DNA of 64,000 nucleotides from Pseudomonas sp. S09G 359 (lineage in GTDB: Bacteria > Pseudomonadota > Gammaproteobacteria > Pseudomonadales > Pseudomonadaceae), in NCBI RefSeq assembly GCF_002843605.1, contig NZ_CP025263.1:3997501-4061500 (forward strand). The letters are read 5' to 3'. A program made the translations under genes and the position numbers. The notes under the pieces were generated by a model, which did not search any database, had not been told where the DNA came from, and saw only the letters and a list, made by a program, of their open reading frames with translations. Each line of letters begins with the position of its first letter. The stretch's first letter is position 1. Shown piece after piece: positions 1 through 8,201 of the stretch.

Positions 1-101
1 TCGCCACATTTAACAAATTCGCAAGTTGGTACAACTGATGCAAGACGTTCCCCAAGAGGCGCGCACTTCGACCCGCCCGACTGCACCCGTGAGGTTTCAT
101 C

Positions 102-578
102 ATGAATGCCATTGACCTTCTCAAGGCCGACCACGAACGCGTCAAAGCACTGCTCACTCAACTGAGCGAATCCACCGAACGCGGCGTGAAGAAACGCACC
201 GAACTGCTGGCCAAGCTTGAGATGGAAATCAGCCTGCATACCAAACTTGAGGAAGAGATTCTTTACCCGGCCTTCCGCAAAGCCGGTGGCAAGGAACAAG
301 ACATCATGTACCACGAAGCCAAGGAAGAGCATCGCACCGTAGACTCCCTGGTGCTGCCTGATTTGAAGCAGACCCAGCCTTCGACCACCGAATTTTCCGG
401 GCGTGTCAAAGTGGTCAAGGAGCTGCTGGAACACCATATCGAAGAAGAGGAAACCGAGATGTTCCCTCAGGCTAAAAAGCTGTTGGGCAAGGCGGTTCTG
501 GAAGAACTCGGCGCGCAGATGGAAGCCATGAAGGCGGCCCACAAGAAAGCCACGGCGAGCAAGCCGATGGCTGCGTGA
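102..578 (+). CDS. Hemerythrin domain-containing protein
   Basis: 158-residue cytoplasmic protein of the HHE cation-binding (hemerythrin) family, which binds a di-iron centre and is linked to oxygen, NO or iron sensing and stress. Histidine/acidic iron-ligand motifs are visible in order: DHERVK (about residue 10), HTKLEEEILYP (about 46), HEAKEEH (about 71) and HHIEEEETEMFP (about 111), matching a four-helix bundle. The C-terminus is Lys/Ala-rich. The ATG follows GTGAGG. The gene appears monocistronic and is followed by an 11-bp hairpin. The specific physiological role cannot be read from the sequence. Confidence 0.93.
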   Translation: MNAIDLLKADHERVKALLTQLSESTERGVKKRTELLAKLEMEISLHTKLEEEILYPAFRKAGGKEQDIMYHEAKEEHRTVDSLVLPDLKQTQPSTTEFSGRVKVVKELLEHHIEEEETEMFPQAKKLLGKAVLEELGAQMEAMKAAHKKATASKPMAA

Positions 579-585
579 ATGCCAT

Positions 586-612
586 GGGCGCGACGGCCCG
601 CCCGTCGCGCCC
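586..612 (+). terminator. Hairpin downstream of the hemerythrin gene
   Basis: Perfect 11-bp inverted repeat (GGGCGCGACGG / CCGTCGCGCCC) with a 5-nt loop just after the stop codon at 578. It has no clear T tract, so it may be a weak terminator or only an mRNA-stabilising stem. Confidence 0.5.
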
Positions 613-710
613 AGTGTTACCAAAGGCTTGATTGAAACACCACCGGAGCGCGGTCCGCCGGGTTGCGGTTTCGCTCAACGCCGCTGCTCACAGCAGCAAG
701 GGGATTCGTC

Positions 711-1004
711 ATGAAGACCAGGATGTCTCACCGTTTTTTGCTTATCGCCGGTTTGTCCGCCCTGCTGGCCAACCCTGCCTTCGCCGCATTCGGCGATGAC
801 ACCAGCCCGCCTTCCAACTCGCTGAGCGACAGCAGCGCTGCCGGCTCCGCACTACCGCCAGGCACCTACCCGAGCAGCCCGGCCGACAGCGATAAAAAAG
901 CCGAGACGCCGCCCAAGGAAAAAGCCGCGTCGAGCACTAAGTCTCAACAGAAGCAGCCCGGCAGCAAGGCACCGAAAAAGCACGCGCCGCGTTCCGGCAG
1001 TTGA
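711..1004 (+). CDS. Small secreted Pro/Ser/Lys-rich protein, unknown function
   Basis: 97 residues from the ATG at 711, chosen because it follows AAGGGGATTC and opens a typical signal peptide (basic MKTRMSHR, hydrophobic LLIAGLSALLA, cleavage after NPAFA). The mature part is low-complexity: Ser/Pro/Asp in the middle and a Lys-rich basic tail, so it is probably disordered in the periplasm. No family recognised. Confidence 0.65.
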   Translation: MKTRMSHRFLLIAGLSALLANPAFAAFGDDTSPPSNSLSDSSAAGSALPPGTYPSSPADSDKKAETPPKEKAASSTKSQQKQPGSKAPKKHAPRSGS

Positions 1005-1042
1005 TGCCTTGAGTCAGTGGGGCAGCGATTTCTTGAGCTGCT

Positions 1043-1588
1043 TCACGGCACTGGCATCCAGCCGCCGAATTCACCCTGAGCACCCAGCTCGCTCCAGCTG
1101 AAGTCGGCGTTGGGCAAGGGCGATGCGTGCAGCTGCGCAGAGCTTAACGCGGGCTCCTTCCAATCGAACACCCTGGAACCTCGCCAGGCCAGGACGATCC
1201 CCTGCGCCTGGCTATCGTCGGTGTTAACCCAACGCGCTGCCGCTGCCGCCATGAACGCTTCAATCGGCTCCTCGTCAATGTGCGTGCGGTAAGCGCAGCC
1301 CAGCAACCAGCGACAGACATTCAGGTGATAGGTCCAATCCTGCGTCGGCTGGTTGCGATAGGCCCAAGTCATGAAACTGCGAAACAGGTTCAGCCCCTCG
1401 GGCGGGTCGAGCTTGAGCAGCGCCGGGCAGATGTCGAACACGCTGTGCCAGTACGGCAACAGGCGTGCATCCAGGTGCACGAAGCAGCGGGAGTTGCTCG
1501 GGTAGTCAATTAGTGTAGGTTCCGCGCGCAGGCGTCGGGACGCCTTGCTGACCAGGCGATTAGCGCCGGCAGGCAATACAGGGTTCAT
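1043..1588 (-). CDS. Hypothetical protein
   Basis: 181 residues from an ATG at 1588; a GTG at 1597 is an alternative start. Rich in aromatic residues (several Trp, Tyr, Phe) with no signal peptide or transmembrane helix. It has an unremarkable globular composition with segments such as LDARLLPYWHSVFDICPALLKL. I recognise no domain. Coding status is supported by length, composition and absence of a better gene on the opposite strand, where there are only short open frames. Confidence 0.55.
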   Translation of the reverse strand: MNPVLPAGANRLVSKASRRLRAEPTLIDYPSNSRCFVHLDARLLPYWHSVFDICPALLKLDPPEGLNLFRSFMTWAYRNQPTQDWTYHLNVCRWLLGCAYRTHIDEEPIEAFMAAAAARWVNTDDSQAQGIVLAWRGSRVFDWKEPALSSAQLHASPLPNADFSWSELGAQGEFGGWMPVP

Positions 1589-1650
1589 GAAACGCACTCA
1601 CAGTCGTGACGATAGAACGCCCCCCTGTTACAGGAGGCCCAAGGCACACG

Positions 1651-2034
1651 TCAGAAAGTCGGGGATGCGCGGGGGTTGGCCGAGGGCCACGAATAACGCG
1701 GCGGCGCCTTGTTGCGCCGTTCATGGGCCGGGCGCGGGGTTTGCCCGAGGCCCAACAGCCAGGCGAGGCCGATCAGGAACACCAGGGCAACGCCGACCGC
1801 GTTGCACACCGGGCAGGCAAAGTAGTTCGAGATGTTGCTGGAAGACGGGCTACCCAACCCTTTGTCGGAAAGTGGCGCCTGCTTGCCGTCCACCGAACAG
1901 AATGCGCCGCCGATGCCATTGAGCTGTTGGCCCATCATCTGACCGTGCCCCAAACCGCAGACGAACAGGTTCATCAGCACGCAGAAGTACAGGGTCCAGA
2001 CGATCAGCGAACGGTCGGGGTGGCTCGATTTCAT
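1651..2034 (-). CDS. DUF2946 family protein
   Basis: 127 residues. Pattern typical of DUF2946: an N-terminal hydrophobic helix (LIVWTLYFCVLMNLFVCGLGHGQMMG) followed by FCSVDG, a CPVCNAV motif and a second hydrophobic helix (VGVALVFLIGLAWLLGL). The His/Met/Cys-rich character (GHGQMMGQQ, CPVC) fits copper handling, and DUF2946 genes are often found beside copper genes. It is divergent from the SCO-PCuAC pair with about 190 bp between. Function is inferred from neighbours. Confidence 0.75.
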   Translation of the reverse strand: MKSSHPDRSLIVWTLYFCVLMNLFVCGLGHGQMMGQQLNGIGGAFCSVDGKQAPLSDKGLGSPSSSNISNYFACPVCNAVGVALVFLIGLAWLLGLGQTPRPAHERRNKAPPRYSWPSANPRASPTF

Positions 2035-2227
2035 GGCGGCGACTCTACCATCAGAGCGGCAAAAGCATGAAGCATCGCTAACCTTTATTGACGCCCCCTG
2101 TGGCAGAACGTCGCAGATTACGTGGCGTAGCCAGGGTTGGTAGACTGGCGCCCTCCTCGTTTACTCCTTTTCAAAGCCTGCCGAGTTGATGTTGCGCAAT
2201 GCAGGCGTTTCACAGGATGCACAGTTG

Positions 2228-2833
2228 ATGAGTACGTTATTCACCCGCCGCAAGGTCCTGACCGGCATGGGCCTGTTGGGTCTGGGCCTGCTGGCCGGTT
2301 GTGACAACAGCCCCAAATTGAATTTCAAGTACGGCAAGGACTTGAGCGACAAGATCATGGGCCGCACCTTCAAGCTCAAGAACACCGAGGGCGATACCGT
2401 CACCCTCAGTTCCTACCGTGGCCTGATGCCGGTGGTGTTCTTCGGCTTCACCCAGTGCCCGGCCGTGTGCCCCACCACCCTGGCGCGCGCCGCCCAGGCC
2501 AAGAAGCTGATGGGCCGCGACGGCGAGATCATGCAGGTGATCTTTATCACCCTCGACCCGGAACGCGACACACCCGAGATTCTCGACAAGTACGTCAAGG
2601 CCTTCGACCCCAGCTTCGAAGCGCTGTACGGCACCCCGGAAGAAATCGCCGTGGCCGCCAAGGAATTCGGGATTTTTTATGAAAAAATCCCCGCTGGCGA
2701 CACCTACACCCTGTCCCACACCGCCACCAGTTTTGTCTTCGACACCCGTGGCAACCTGCGCCTGGGCCTGCAGGCATCCCTTAACGCAAAAGAGTGCGCA
2801 GAAGACCTGCTCACCGTCATGGAGGTCTGCTGA
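2228..2833 (+). CDS. SCO1/SenC family copper chaperone (lipoprotein)
   Basis: 201 residues from the ATG at 2228; an in-frame ATG at 2186 lacks a sensible signal. N-terminal basic residues, a hydrophobic stretch (GLLGLGLLA) and the lipobox LLAGC predict a periplasm-facing lipoprotein. The thioredoxin-like SCO fold is marked by FTQCPAVCPTTL (the CxxxC copper site) and the distal His in YTLSHTATS. SCO proteins deliver copper to the CuA site of cytochrome c oxidase. The stop overlaps the start of the next gene (TGATG), so it is translationally coupled to PCuAC. Confidence 0.92.
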   Translation: MSTLFTRRKVLTGMGLLGLGLLAGCDNSPKLNFKYGKDLSDKIMGRTFKLKNTEGDTVTLSSYRGLMPVVFFGFTQCPAVCPTTLARAAQAKKLMGRDGEIMQVIFITLDPERDTPEILDKYVKAFDPSFEALYGTPEEIAVAAKEFGIFYEKIPAGDTYTLSHTATSFVFDTRGNLRLGLQASLNAKECAEDLLTVMEVC

Positions 2834-3300
2834 TGACTGCCGTTCAACACCTCAAGCACACCCTGATCGGCCTCGGCCTGCTGGGCCTCGCCGCCCACGC
2901 CAGTGCCCAAGTGCAAGTGACCGACGCGTGGGTACGCGCCTCGGTGCCGGGCCAACCGTCCAGCGGCGCGTTCATGACCGTCACCGCCGACAGCGACAGC
3001 AAGTTGCTGAGCGTGGCTTCGCCGGTTGCCAAGGACGTACAGATCCATGAAATGAGCATGAAAGACGACGTGATGCGCATGGGCCCGGTGGACTCGGTGG
3101 CCTTGCCCGCCGGTAAAGCAGTGAAGCTCGACCCCAACGGTTACCACGTGATGCTCATGGGCCTGACCGGCCAGATCAAGGAAGGTGACCAGGTGCCGCT
3201 GACCCTCACCGTGGAAAATGCCAAGGGCGAGAAGCAAGCCATTGAAATCAAGGCTGCCGCGCGCGGCCTGGATGGCGTGGACCATAGCCACATGCATTAA
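2833..3300 (+). CDS. Periplasmic copper chaperone PCuAC
   Basis: 155 residues from the ATG at 2833, which overlaps the SCO stop codon. N-terminal signal peptide (…LIGLGLLGLAAHASA). The cupredoxin-like DUF461/PCuAC copper site H-(M)-x10-M-…-HxM can be read as HEMSMKDDVMRM and later YHVMLM. PCuAC donates Cu(I) to SCO and cytochrome oxidase in the periplasm, in keeping with its coupled neighbour. The C-terminus is His-rich (DHSHMH), possibly an extra metal site. Confidence 0.93.
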   Translation: MTAVQHLKHTLIGLGLLGLAAHASAQVQVTDAWVRASVPGQPSSGAFMTVTADSDSKLLSVASPVAKDVQIHEMSMKDDVMRMGPVDSVALPAGKAVKLDPNGYHVMLMGLTGQIKEGDQVPLTLTVENAKGEKQAIEIKAAARGLDGVDHSHMH

Positions 3301-3309
3301 TCAGCGGCC

Positions 3310-3440
3310 TTGTGTCGCCGGCAGGCTTGTCTGGCCGGCGGCCCTGTATGGCCGGCAGGCGTCTGTGGCCGGCGGGCTTCTGTGGCGAGCGGGCTTGTCG
3401 AATCGTCGCACCGCCGCGCTGGGCTGCGAAGCAGCCCCAA
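3310..3440. repeat. 17-bp tandem repeat grading into a half REP element
   Basis: About four imperfect 17-bp units of the form GGCNGGCTTNTGTGGCC lead into one arm of the GTGGCGAGCGGGCTTG REP type. The arm is interrupted after CTTG by the 16-mer TCGAATCGTCGCACCG and then continues CCGCGCTGGGCTGCGAAGCAGCCCC. No partner arm is present, so it is a half REP. The rest of the intergenic stretch to 3597 shows nothing recognisable. Confidence 0.7.
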
Positions 3441-3597
3441 ACCGCATCAACGCGCAAACAGAATCGGGCCTACCACAACCAATAGCCCTTAACGGACCTC
3501 ACAATCGACGCTATCGGCTTTTGATGCAGCCCCCGCTACCGATGCAGGCGACAAACTGAAGGTAGGCGGCGGCGTGAACAGCAGCGACTGAAACGAC

Positions 3598-3960
3598 TCA
3601 GTCCACAATAAACAGCTTTGCGCCGCCGCGCGTTGAAGACCGATGCCCTTCCATGTCATCTCCCACCTGGTAACTCATCCCGGCCGTCAGGGTGAATTGG
3701 CGGCCGTCCTCCAGCTCAGTGTGCAACTCGCCTTCCAGACACAGCAGCACATGCCCGCGCCAGCACCAATGATCGGCCAGGTAGCCCGGGGTGTATTCAA
3801 CCATGCGCACCCGGGTGGTGCCGAAGTGGCAGGTGCGCCATAGGGCGCTGCCGGTTATGCCGGGATGGACAACGGGCTCGAGAGTCAACCAGTCGGTGGT
3901 GCCGAAGGGCACAGCGGTGAGATCCATGGGCGCCCCGTAGGTAAAGGATTCCGCCGACAT
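3598..3960 (-). CDS. DHCW-motif cupin protein
   Basis: 120 residues from the ATG at 3960. The open frame extends upstream into the repeat array, but that part has no protein character. A single cupin domain is visible: the DHWCWRGHVLLCLEGELHTEL stretch carries the DHCW-type metal-site signature and GxLHTEL, followed by LTAGMSYQVGDDMEGHRS. Likely a small beta-barrel protein of unknown substrate. Its upstream region is immediately filled by the tail/REP array, so its promoter must lie within or just beside the repeat. Confidence 0.8.
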   Translation of the reverse strand: MSAESFTYGAPMDLTAVPFGTTDWLTLEPVVHPGITGSALWRTCHFGTTRVRMVEYTPGYLADHWCWRGHVLLCLEGELHTELEDGRQFTLTAGMSYQVGDDMEGHRSSTRGGAKLFIVD

Positions 3961-4031
3961 TAACCACCACCCCCGCCTTGCGATAGATACAGATCTCCCG
4001 CTTTTACGAGATACAGGCGCAACAGTGAACC

Positions 4032-5227
4032 CCTGTGAGAGCTGTCGAGCTTTAGCGAGGCTGCGATGGGGCCGTACAGCTGGCATTTTCATTGCCTGAC
4101 ACACCGCTTTCGCAGCCTCGCTGAAGCTCGACAGCTCCCACAGGGTTTATCTTAGGGTCTTAGGTAGCGTGCGCGGCCAAAACAACTCGGATCTTGATCC
4201 AAGTACTTTTTCATCCGCTGCCACACCGTCGTAGTGCTGAGCAACAGTGCCCCCCCCTGTGGGAGCTGTCGAGCTTCAGCGAGGCTGCGATGGCGCCGGT
4301 ACAGCTGGCATTTTCATTGCCTGACACACCGCTTTCGCAGCCTCGCCGAAGCTCGACAGCTCCCACAGGGTTTATCTTAGGGTCTTAGGTAGCGTGCGCT
4401 GCCAAAACAACTCGGATCTTGATCCAAGTACTTTTTCATCCGCTGCCAGAACGTCGTAGTGCTGAGCAACAGTGAACCCCAGTGGGAGCTGTCGAGCTTC
4501 AGCGAGGCTGCGATGGGGCCGGTACAGCTGACATTTTCATTGCCTGACCCACCGCTTTCGCAGCCTCGCTGAAGCTCGACAGCTCCCACAGGGTTTATCT
4601 TAGGGTCTTAGGTAGCGTGCGCTGTCAAAACAACCCGGATCTTGATCCAGGTACTTTTTCATCCGCTGCCACAACGTCGTAGTGCTGAGCAACAGTGAAC
4701 CCCTGTGGGAGCTGTCGAGCTTTAGCGAGGCTGCGATGGGGCCGTACAGCTGGCATTTTCATTGCCTGACACACCGCTTTCGCAGCCTCGCTGAAGCTCG
4801 ACAGCTCCCACAGGGTTTATCTTAGGGTCTTAGGTAGCGTGCGCGGCCAAAACAACTCGGATCTTGATCCAGGTACTTTTTCATCCGCTGCCACAACGTC
4901 GTAGTGCTGAGCAACAGTGAACACCTGTGGGAGCTGTCGAGCTTCAGCGAGGCTGCGATGGGGCCGGTACAGCTGGCATTTTCATTGCCTGACACACCGC
5001 TTTCGCAGCCTCGCTGAAGCTCGACAGCTCCCACAGGGTTTATCTTAGGGTCTTAGGTAGCGTGCGCTGCCAAAACAACTCGGATCTTGATCCAAGTACT
5101 TTTTCATCCGCTGCCACACCGTCGTAGTGCTGAGCAACAGTGAACCCCTGTGGGAGCTGTCGAGCTTCAGCGAGGCTGCGATGGGGCCGGTACAGCTGGC
5201 ATTTTCATTGCCTGACACACCGCTTCA
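4032..5227. repeat. Tandem array: REP hairpin plus duplicated 3' end of the adjacent activator gene
   Basis: Five units of about 222-225 bp. Each holds (i) a copy of the last ~89 bp of the activator gene at 5225-7144, including a stop codon (copies at 4152-4240, 4377-4465, 4600-4687, 4822-4910 and 5045-5133, all reading on the minus strand), and (ii) a long hairpin with ~35-bp arms starting CCTGTGGGAGCTGTCGAGC and a ~45-nt loop. A sixth, truncated hairpin (one arm missing) directly follows the real gene's stop. Each copy still encodes STTT(L/F)WQRMKKYLDQDPSCF and ends YLRP-stop; the real gene ends YPRP-stop. The copies resemble each other more than the parent, although the copy at 4600 shares extra bases with the real gene. 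Confidence 0.9.
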
Positions 5228-7144
5228 GGGCCGTGGGTAGCGTGCGCTGTCAAAACAACCCGGGTCTTGGTCCAGGTACTTTTTCATCCGCCGCCACAAG
5301 GTCGTAGTGCTGATCTGCAAGCGCCGGGCGGCCTCTTCGCGGTTGCCGCGCACGCTGGCGAGCACTTCATGCAGCAGCGCCAGTTCACTCTGGAGCGGCG
5401 CGCTCTCTGCAACCGGCGCAGTGCTGGAAAGATCCTCCAGCACATCCTCCAGCCACGGTTGGGCAAACGCCCGGCCCTGGCTCATCACCGCCAGGCGCTC
5501 GACGATATTGCCCAACTGCCGGATATTGCCCGGCCAGGCGTAACGGCTCAGGCGCTGCAGCAGCGCCTCATCCGGCTCGGGCGTGGGCAGGGGCAGGCTG
5601 CGCAGCAGGTGGCGCACCAGTTCGGGGATGTCGGCGCGGCGTTCGCGCAGGGCCGGCAGGTGCAGCTTGAGCACGCAGATACGGTAGTAGAAGTCTTCGC
5701 GAAACAGCCCCTGGGCCACACGGTGCTCCAGGTTTTTGTTGCTGGCGGTGATGATGCGGATATCAATCGGCGTGACCTTGTCATCGCCGATGCGCACCAC
5801 CTTGCGCTCCTGCAAGGTGCGCAGCAGCTTGACCTGGATATCGGTAGAGGTTTCGTTGATTTCATCGAGGAAGATCGTGCCGGTGTGTGCCAGCTCGAAC
5901 ACCCCGGCCTTGCCCTCATTGAGCGCGCCGGTGAAGGCGCCTTTGACGTAGCCGAACAGCTCGCTCTCCAGCACACCGGGAGCAAAGGCCGCGCAGTTGA
6001 TCGCCACGAATGGGCCGTGCTTGCGCCGCGAAGCATTGTGGATGCTCTGGGCGAACAGCTCCTTGCCGGTGCCGGTTTCGCCTTCGATCATCACCGTGCT
6101 GTCCACCGCCGCATAGGTCTGGGCCAGGCGCTTGGCCTTGGCCAGCGCGGGGCTGCTGCCAATGATGTGGTCGAAGGTTTTTTCCGCCAGGTGCTGGCGC
6201 GCCAGCTGGCGGCGCATCTTGCGTTCGATGGCAGTGATTTCGGTCTGGTTTTGCAGGGTGGCGACGGCGCCAATCACCTGGCTATCCAGAGTGATCGGCG
6301 CGATGCTCAGGGTCAGCGACAGCCGACCGAGGGTGATCAACGCACCGCGCACCGGGCGGCCACTGCCGAGCACCTGGCCGAAATAGTCCTGGGCCAGCAG
6401 GCCGTCGATGCTGTCGCCGATTTGCGCGCTACCCAGGTACGCCGTAGCTACGCTGTTCATGTTGGTGACAGTCCGCTGGCTGTCGACGCTGAAAATGCCT
6501 TCGGACACACAGTTGAGGATCGACTGGATCATCTCGTAGCGGCTTTGCAGTTCAACGCGCTTGAGCCGTCGTTCCTCTACGATCTGCAACAAGTGCAGTG
6601 CCTCATCAATGGCCTCATCGGCGGCATCCGGGTCGGCCTCGGACATGATGTAGCGCATGCCCCGCGCCATCACCGCCTCGCGCGACGACAGGCCGCCAAT
6701 CGCCACCTCGATACCCTCGGCCTGCAAACGGTCCAACTGCGCTTCGGTGGCCTGGTTGCTGCCCAGCGGGTCGATCAGGCAGATCGACACCTGCGGCATG
6801 AATGGCCGGGCCTTCTCGAGGATGGTCGCATAGCCCTCGGAAGTGGCCAGGAACGCCACCTTGTCCGACACCTGCTGCGCCTTGGAATAGGCATTGATGC
6901 AGTCGAAAAACGTGTGCTTGACCTCGACGATGGGCACGCGCAAATGCTCGCGCAACACGCTGGCCGTGCGGCCACGACTGATGATCACGCTGACACCGCT
7001 GTCGATCAGTTGCTGCGCCTTGAGCGTGGCGTCGTGCTGCGCGGCTTCGACCACCACCAGGGATAACCCGCGCTGCTCGAGGATGCCACGCATCACCGAC
7101 GTGAGGGTGCTGGAGGGGGAAATGACGGCGATGGTGCCTTGCAT
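5225..7144 (-). CDS. PrpR-type sigma-54-dependent transcriptional activator
   Basis: 639 residues from the ATG at 7144, preceded by GGAGG-poor sequence; an upstream in-frame ATG at 7195 adds residues without domain character. Domains: PrpR N-terminal ligand-binding domain (about 1-190; IAVISPSSTLTSVMRGIL, then VIISRGRTASVLR), a linker helix, a PAS domain (about 205-310), the AAA+ sigma-54 activation domain (Walker A GETGTGKE, GAFTGA loop, Walker B GTIFLDE) and a C-terminal Fis-type helix-turn-helix. It should activate the divergent operon at 7327-10346, which has a matching sigma-54 promoter. Its 3' end is duplicated five times downstream. Confidence 0.92.
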   Translation of the reverse strand: MQGTIAVISPSSTLTSVMRGILEQRGLSLVVVEAAQHDATLKAQQLIDSGVSVIISRGRTASVLREHLRVPIVEVKHTFFDCINAYSKAQQVSDKVAFLATSEGYATILEKARPFMPQVSICLIDPLGSNQATEAQLDRLQAEGIEVAIGGLSSREAVMARGMRYIMSEADPDAADEAIDEALHLLQIVEERRLKRVELQSRYEMIQSILNCVSEGIFSVDSQRTVTNMNSVATAYLGSAQIGDSIDGLLAQDYFGQVLGSGRPVRGALITLGRLSLTLSIAPITLDSQVIGAVATLQNQTEITAIERKMRRQLARQHLAEKTFDHIIGSSPALAKAKRLAQTYAAVDSTVMIEGETGTGKELFAQSIHNASRRKHGPFVAINCAAFAPGVLESELFGYVKGAFTGALNEGKAGVFELAHTGTIFLDEINETSTDIQVKLLRTLQERKVVRIGDDKVTPIDIRIITASNKNLEHRVAQGLFREDFYYRICVLKLHLPALRERRADIPELVRHLLRSLPLPTPEPDEALLQRLSRYAWPGNIRQLGNIVERLAVMSQGRAFAQPWLEDVLEDLSSTAPVAESAPLQSELALLHEVLASVRGNREEAARRLQISTTTLWRRMKKYLDQDPGCFDSARYPRP

Positions 7145-7167
7145 GGAGGTGGCCTGGTCAGTGCGAT

Positions 7168-7196
7168 ATGCATTGCATCCTATTGCATGGCGCAAT
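7168..7196. promoter_or_regulatory. Candidate activator binding site
   Basis: In the 182-bp divergent spacer there is a near-palindrome ATGCATTGCAT (7168-7178) followed by ATTGC-N5-GCAAT (7182-7196). It lies about 75-105 bp upstream of the sigma-54 promoter, a normal position for an enhancer-type site. Assignment to the PrpR-like protein is inference only. Confidence 0.35.
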
Positions 7197-7270
7197 AAGT
7201 TGAAATTAATTGAAACCCATCATTTTTTACAAAAACCCATAAGCCCATGTTTTAGAACATAAATAAATAC

Positions 7271-7286
7271 TGGCACAGCCTTTGCT
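7271..7286 (+). promoter_or_regulatory. Sigma-54 (-24/-12) promoter
   Basis: TGGCACAGCCTTTGCT matches the sigma-54 consensus TGGCAC-N5-TTGCW, with the invariant GG and GC exactly 10 bp apart. It precedes the dehydrogenase gene start at 7327 by about 40 bp and faces it. This is strong support that the PrpR-type enhancer-binding protein controls this operon. Confidence 0.88.
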
Positions 7287-7326
7287 CCCTCATCGTCAAT
7301 AACAAAGACAATGAAGGAAACACTGG

Positions 7327-8193
7327 ATGGATATCGTCTTCATCGGGTTTGGCGAAGCCGCCTACCACCTCAGTAAAGGCCTGCGCTCCAGCGGCGACCT
7401 GCAGATCGGCGCCTTCGACGCCAACGTCACCCCCGTGCTCCGGCAACGCGCCGCAGAACACCACGTGACCCTCTTCGATTCGCTGGCAACTGCCTGTCAC
7501 GGCGCGCGCTTTGTGGTGTGCCTGACTAGCGCCAGCAGCGCCTTGGCCATCGCACAACAGGCCCTGCCGTGGCTGGTGGCGGGGCAAACCTACGTCGATA
7601 TGAACTCCGCCGCGCCCGCCGTGAAACAGGCCATCGACAGACTGCCCCGCGCAACCGGCGTGGGCTTTTGCGACAGCGCCGTGATGGGCACCGTGCCTGG
7701 CAACAACCACCGCGTGCCGATGCTGCTGGCCGGCAGCGGCGCCGCCGCGTTTGCTGACGCTTTCGCGCCGCGCGGCATGCAATTGACCGTGCTCGACGCC
7801 GAAGCGGGCGCCGCCTCCGCAATCAAGATGCTCAAAAGCGTGGTGATGAAAGGCCTGCCGCAATTGCTGCTGGAAGCCTTCCAGGCCGGGGAAAAGTTTG
7901 GCGTGCTGGACACCCTGGTAGCGTCTCTGGGCGACTCGCTCAACGGCAAGACCGTCGAGCAACTGGCCAACACTTTCACCGCACGCACGCTGATCCATGC
8001 CAAGCGCCGCAGCGCAGAAATGGACGATGCCGTCGCCACCCTCGAAGCCGCCGGCGTTGACGCGAGCATGAGCCGCGCCACCCAAGGCCAGCTCGACAAA
8101 CTCGCCGCCACCGACTGGGCCAGCCTGCTCGGCCCCGGCGGCAGCGACATGGACTACCGCAGCGCCATCGCCCACCTGACTGCCCACAAGTGA
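7327..8193 (+). CDS. NAD(P)-dependent dehydrogenase, 6PGDH/3-hydroxyisobutyrate dehydrogenase-like (DUF1932)
   Basis: 288 residues. N-terminal Rossmann fold (MDIVFIGFGEAAYHLSKGL, a GxGxxA motif) and an all-helical C-terminal DUF1932-type domain (about 190-260) as in beta-hydroxyacid dehydrogenases. The conserved catalytic Lys is expected in the SAIKMLKSVVMKG segment. It probably oxidises a hydroxy-acid intermediate to an oxo-acid for the aldolase encoded next. First gene of the sigma-54 operon; the RBS is GAAGGAAA. Its stop is 8 bp before the next ATG. The exact substrate is unknown. Confidence 0.85.
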   Translation: MDIVFIGFGEAAYHLSKGLRSSGDLQIGAFDANVTPVLRQRAAEHHVTLFDSLATACHGARFVVCLTSASSALAIAQQALPWLVAGQTYVDMNSAAPAVKQAIDRLPRATGVGFCDSAVMGTVPGNNHRVPMLLAGSGAAAFADAFAPRGMQLTVLDAEAGAASAIKMLKSVVMKGLPQLLLEAFQAGEKFGVLDTLVASLGDSLNGKTVEQLANTFTARTLIHAKRRSAEMDDAVATLEAAGVDASMSRATQGQLDKLAATDWASLLGPGGSDMDYRSAIAHLTAHK

Positions 8194-8201
8194 GATTTGC
8201 C

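Noticed and set aside
4377..5034. Two 70-codon frames starting MGAVELQRGCESG
   Set aside because: They are hairpin sequence joined to copied activator tails; no RBS or independent protein character, so treated as repeat.
5267..7066. 599-codon plus-strand open frame
   Set aside because: Antisense to the PrpR-type activator; no motif.
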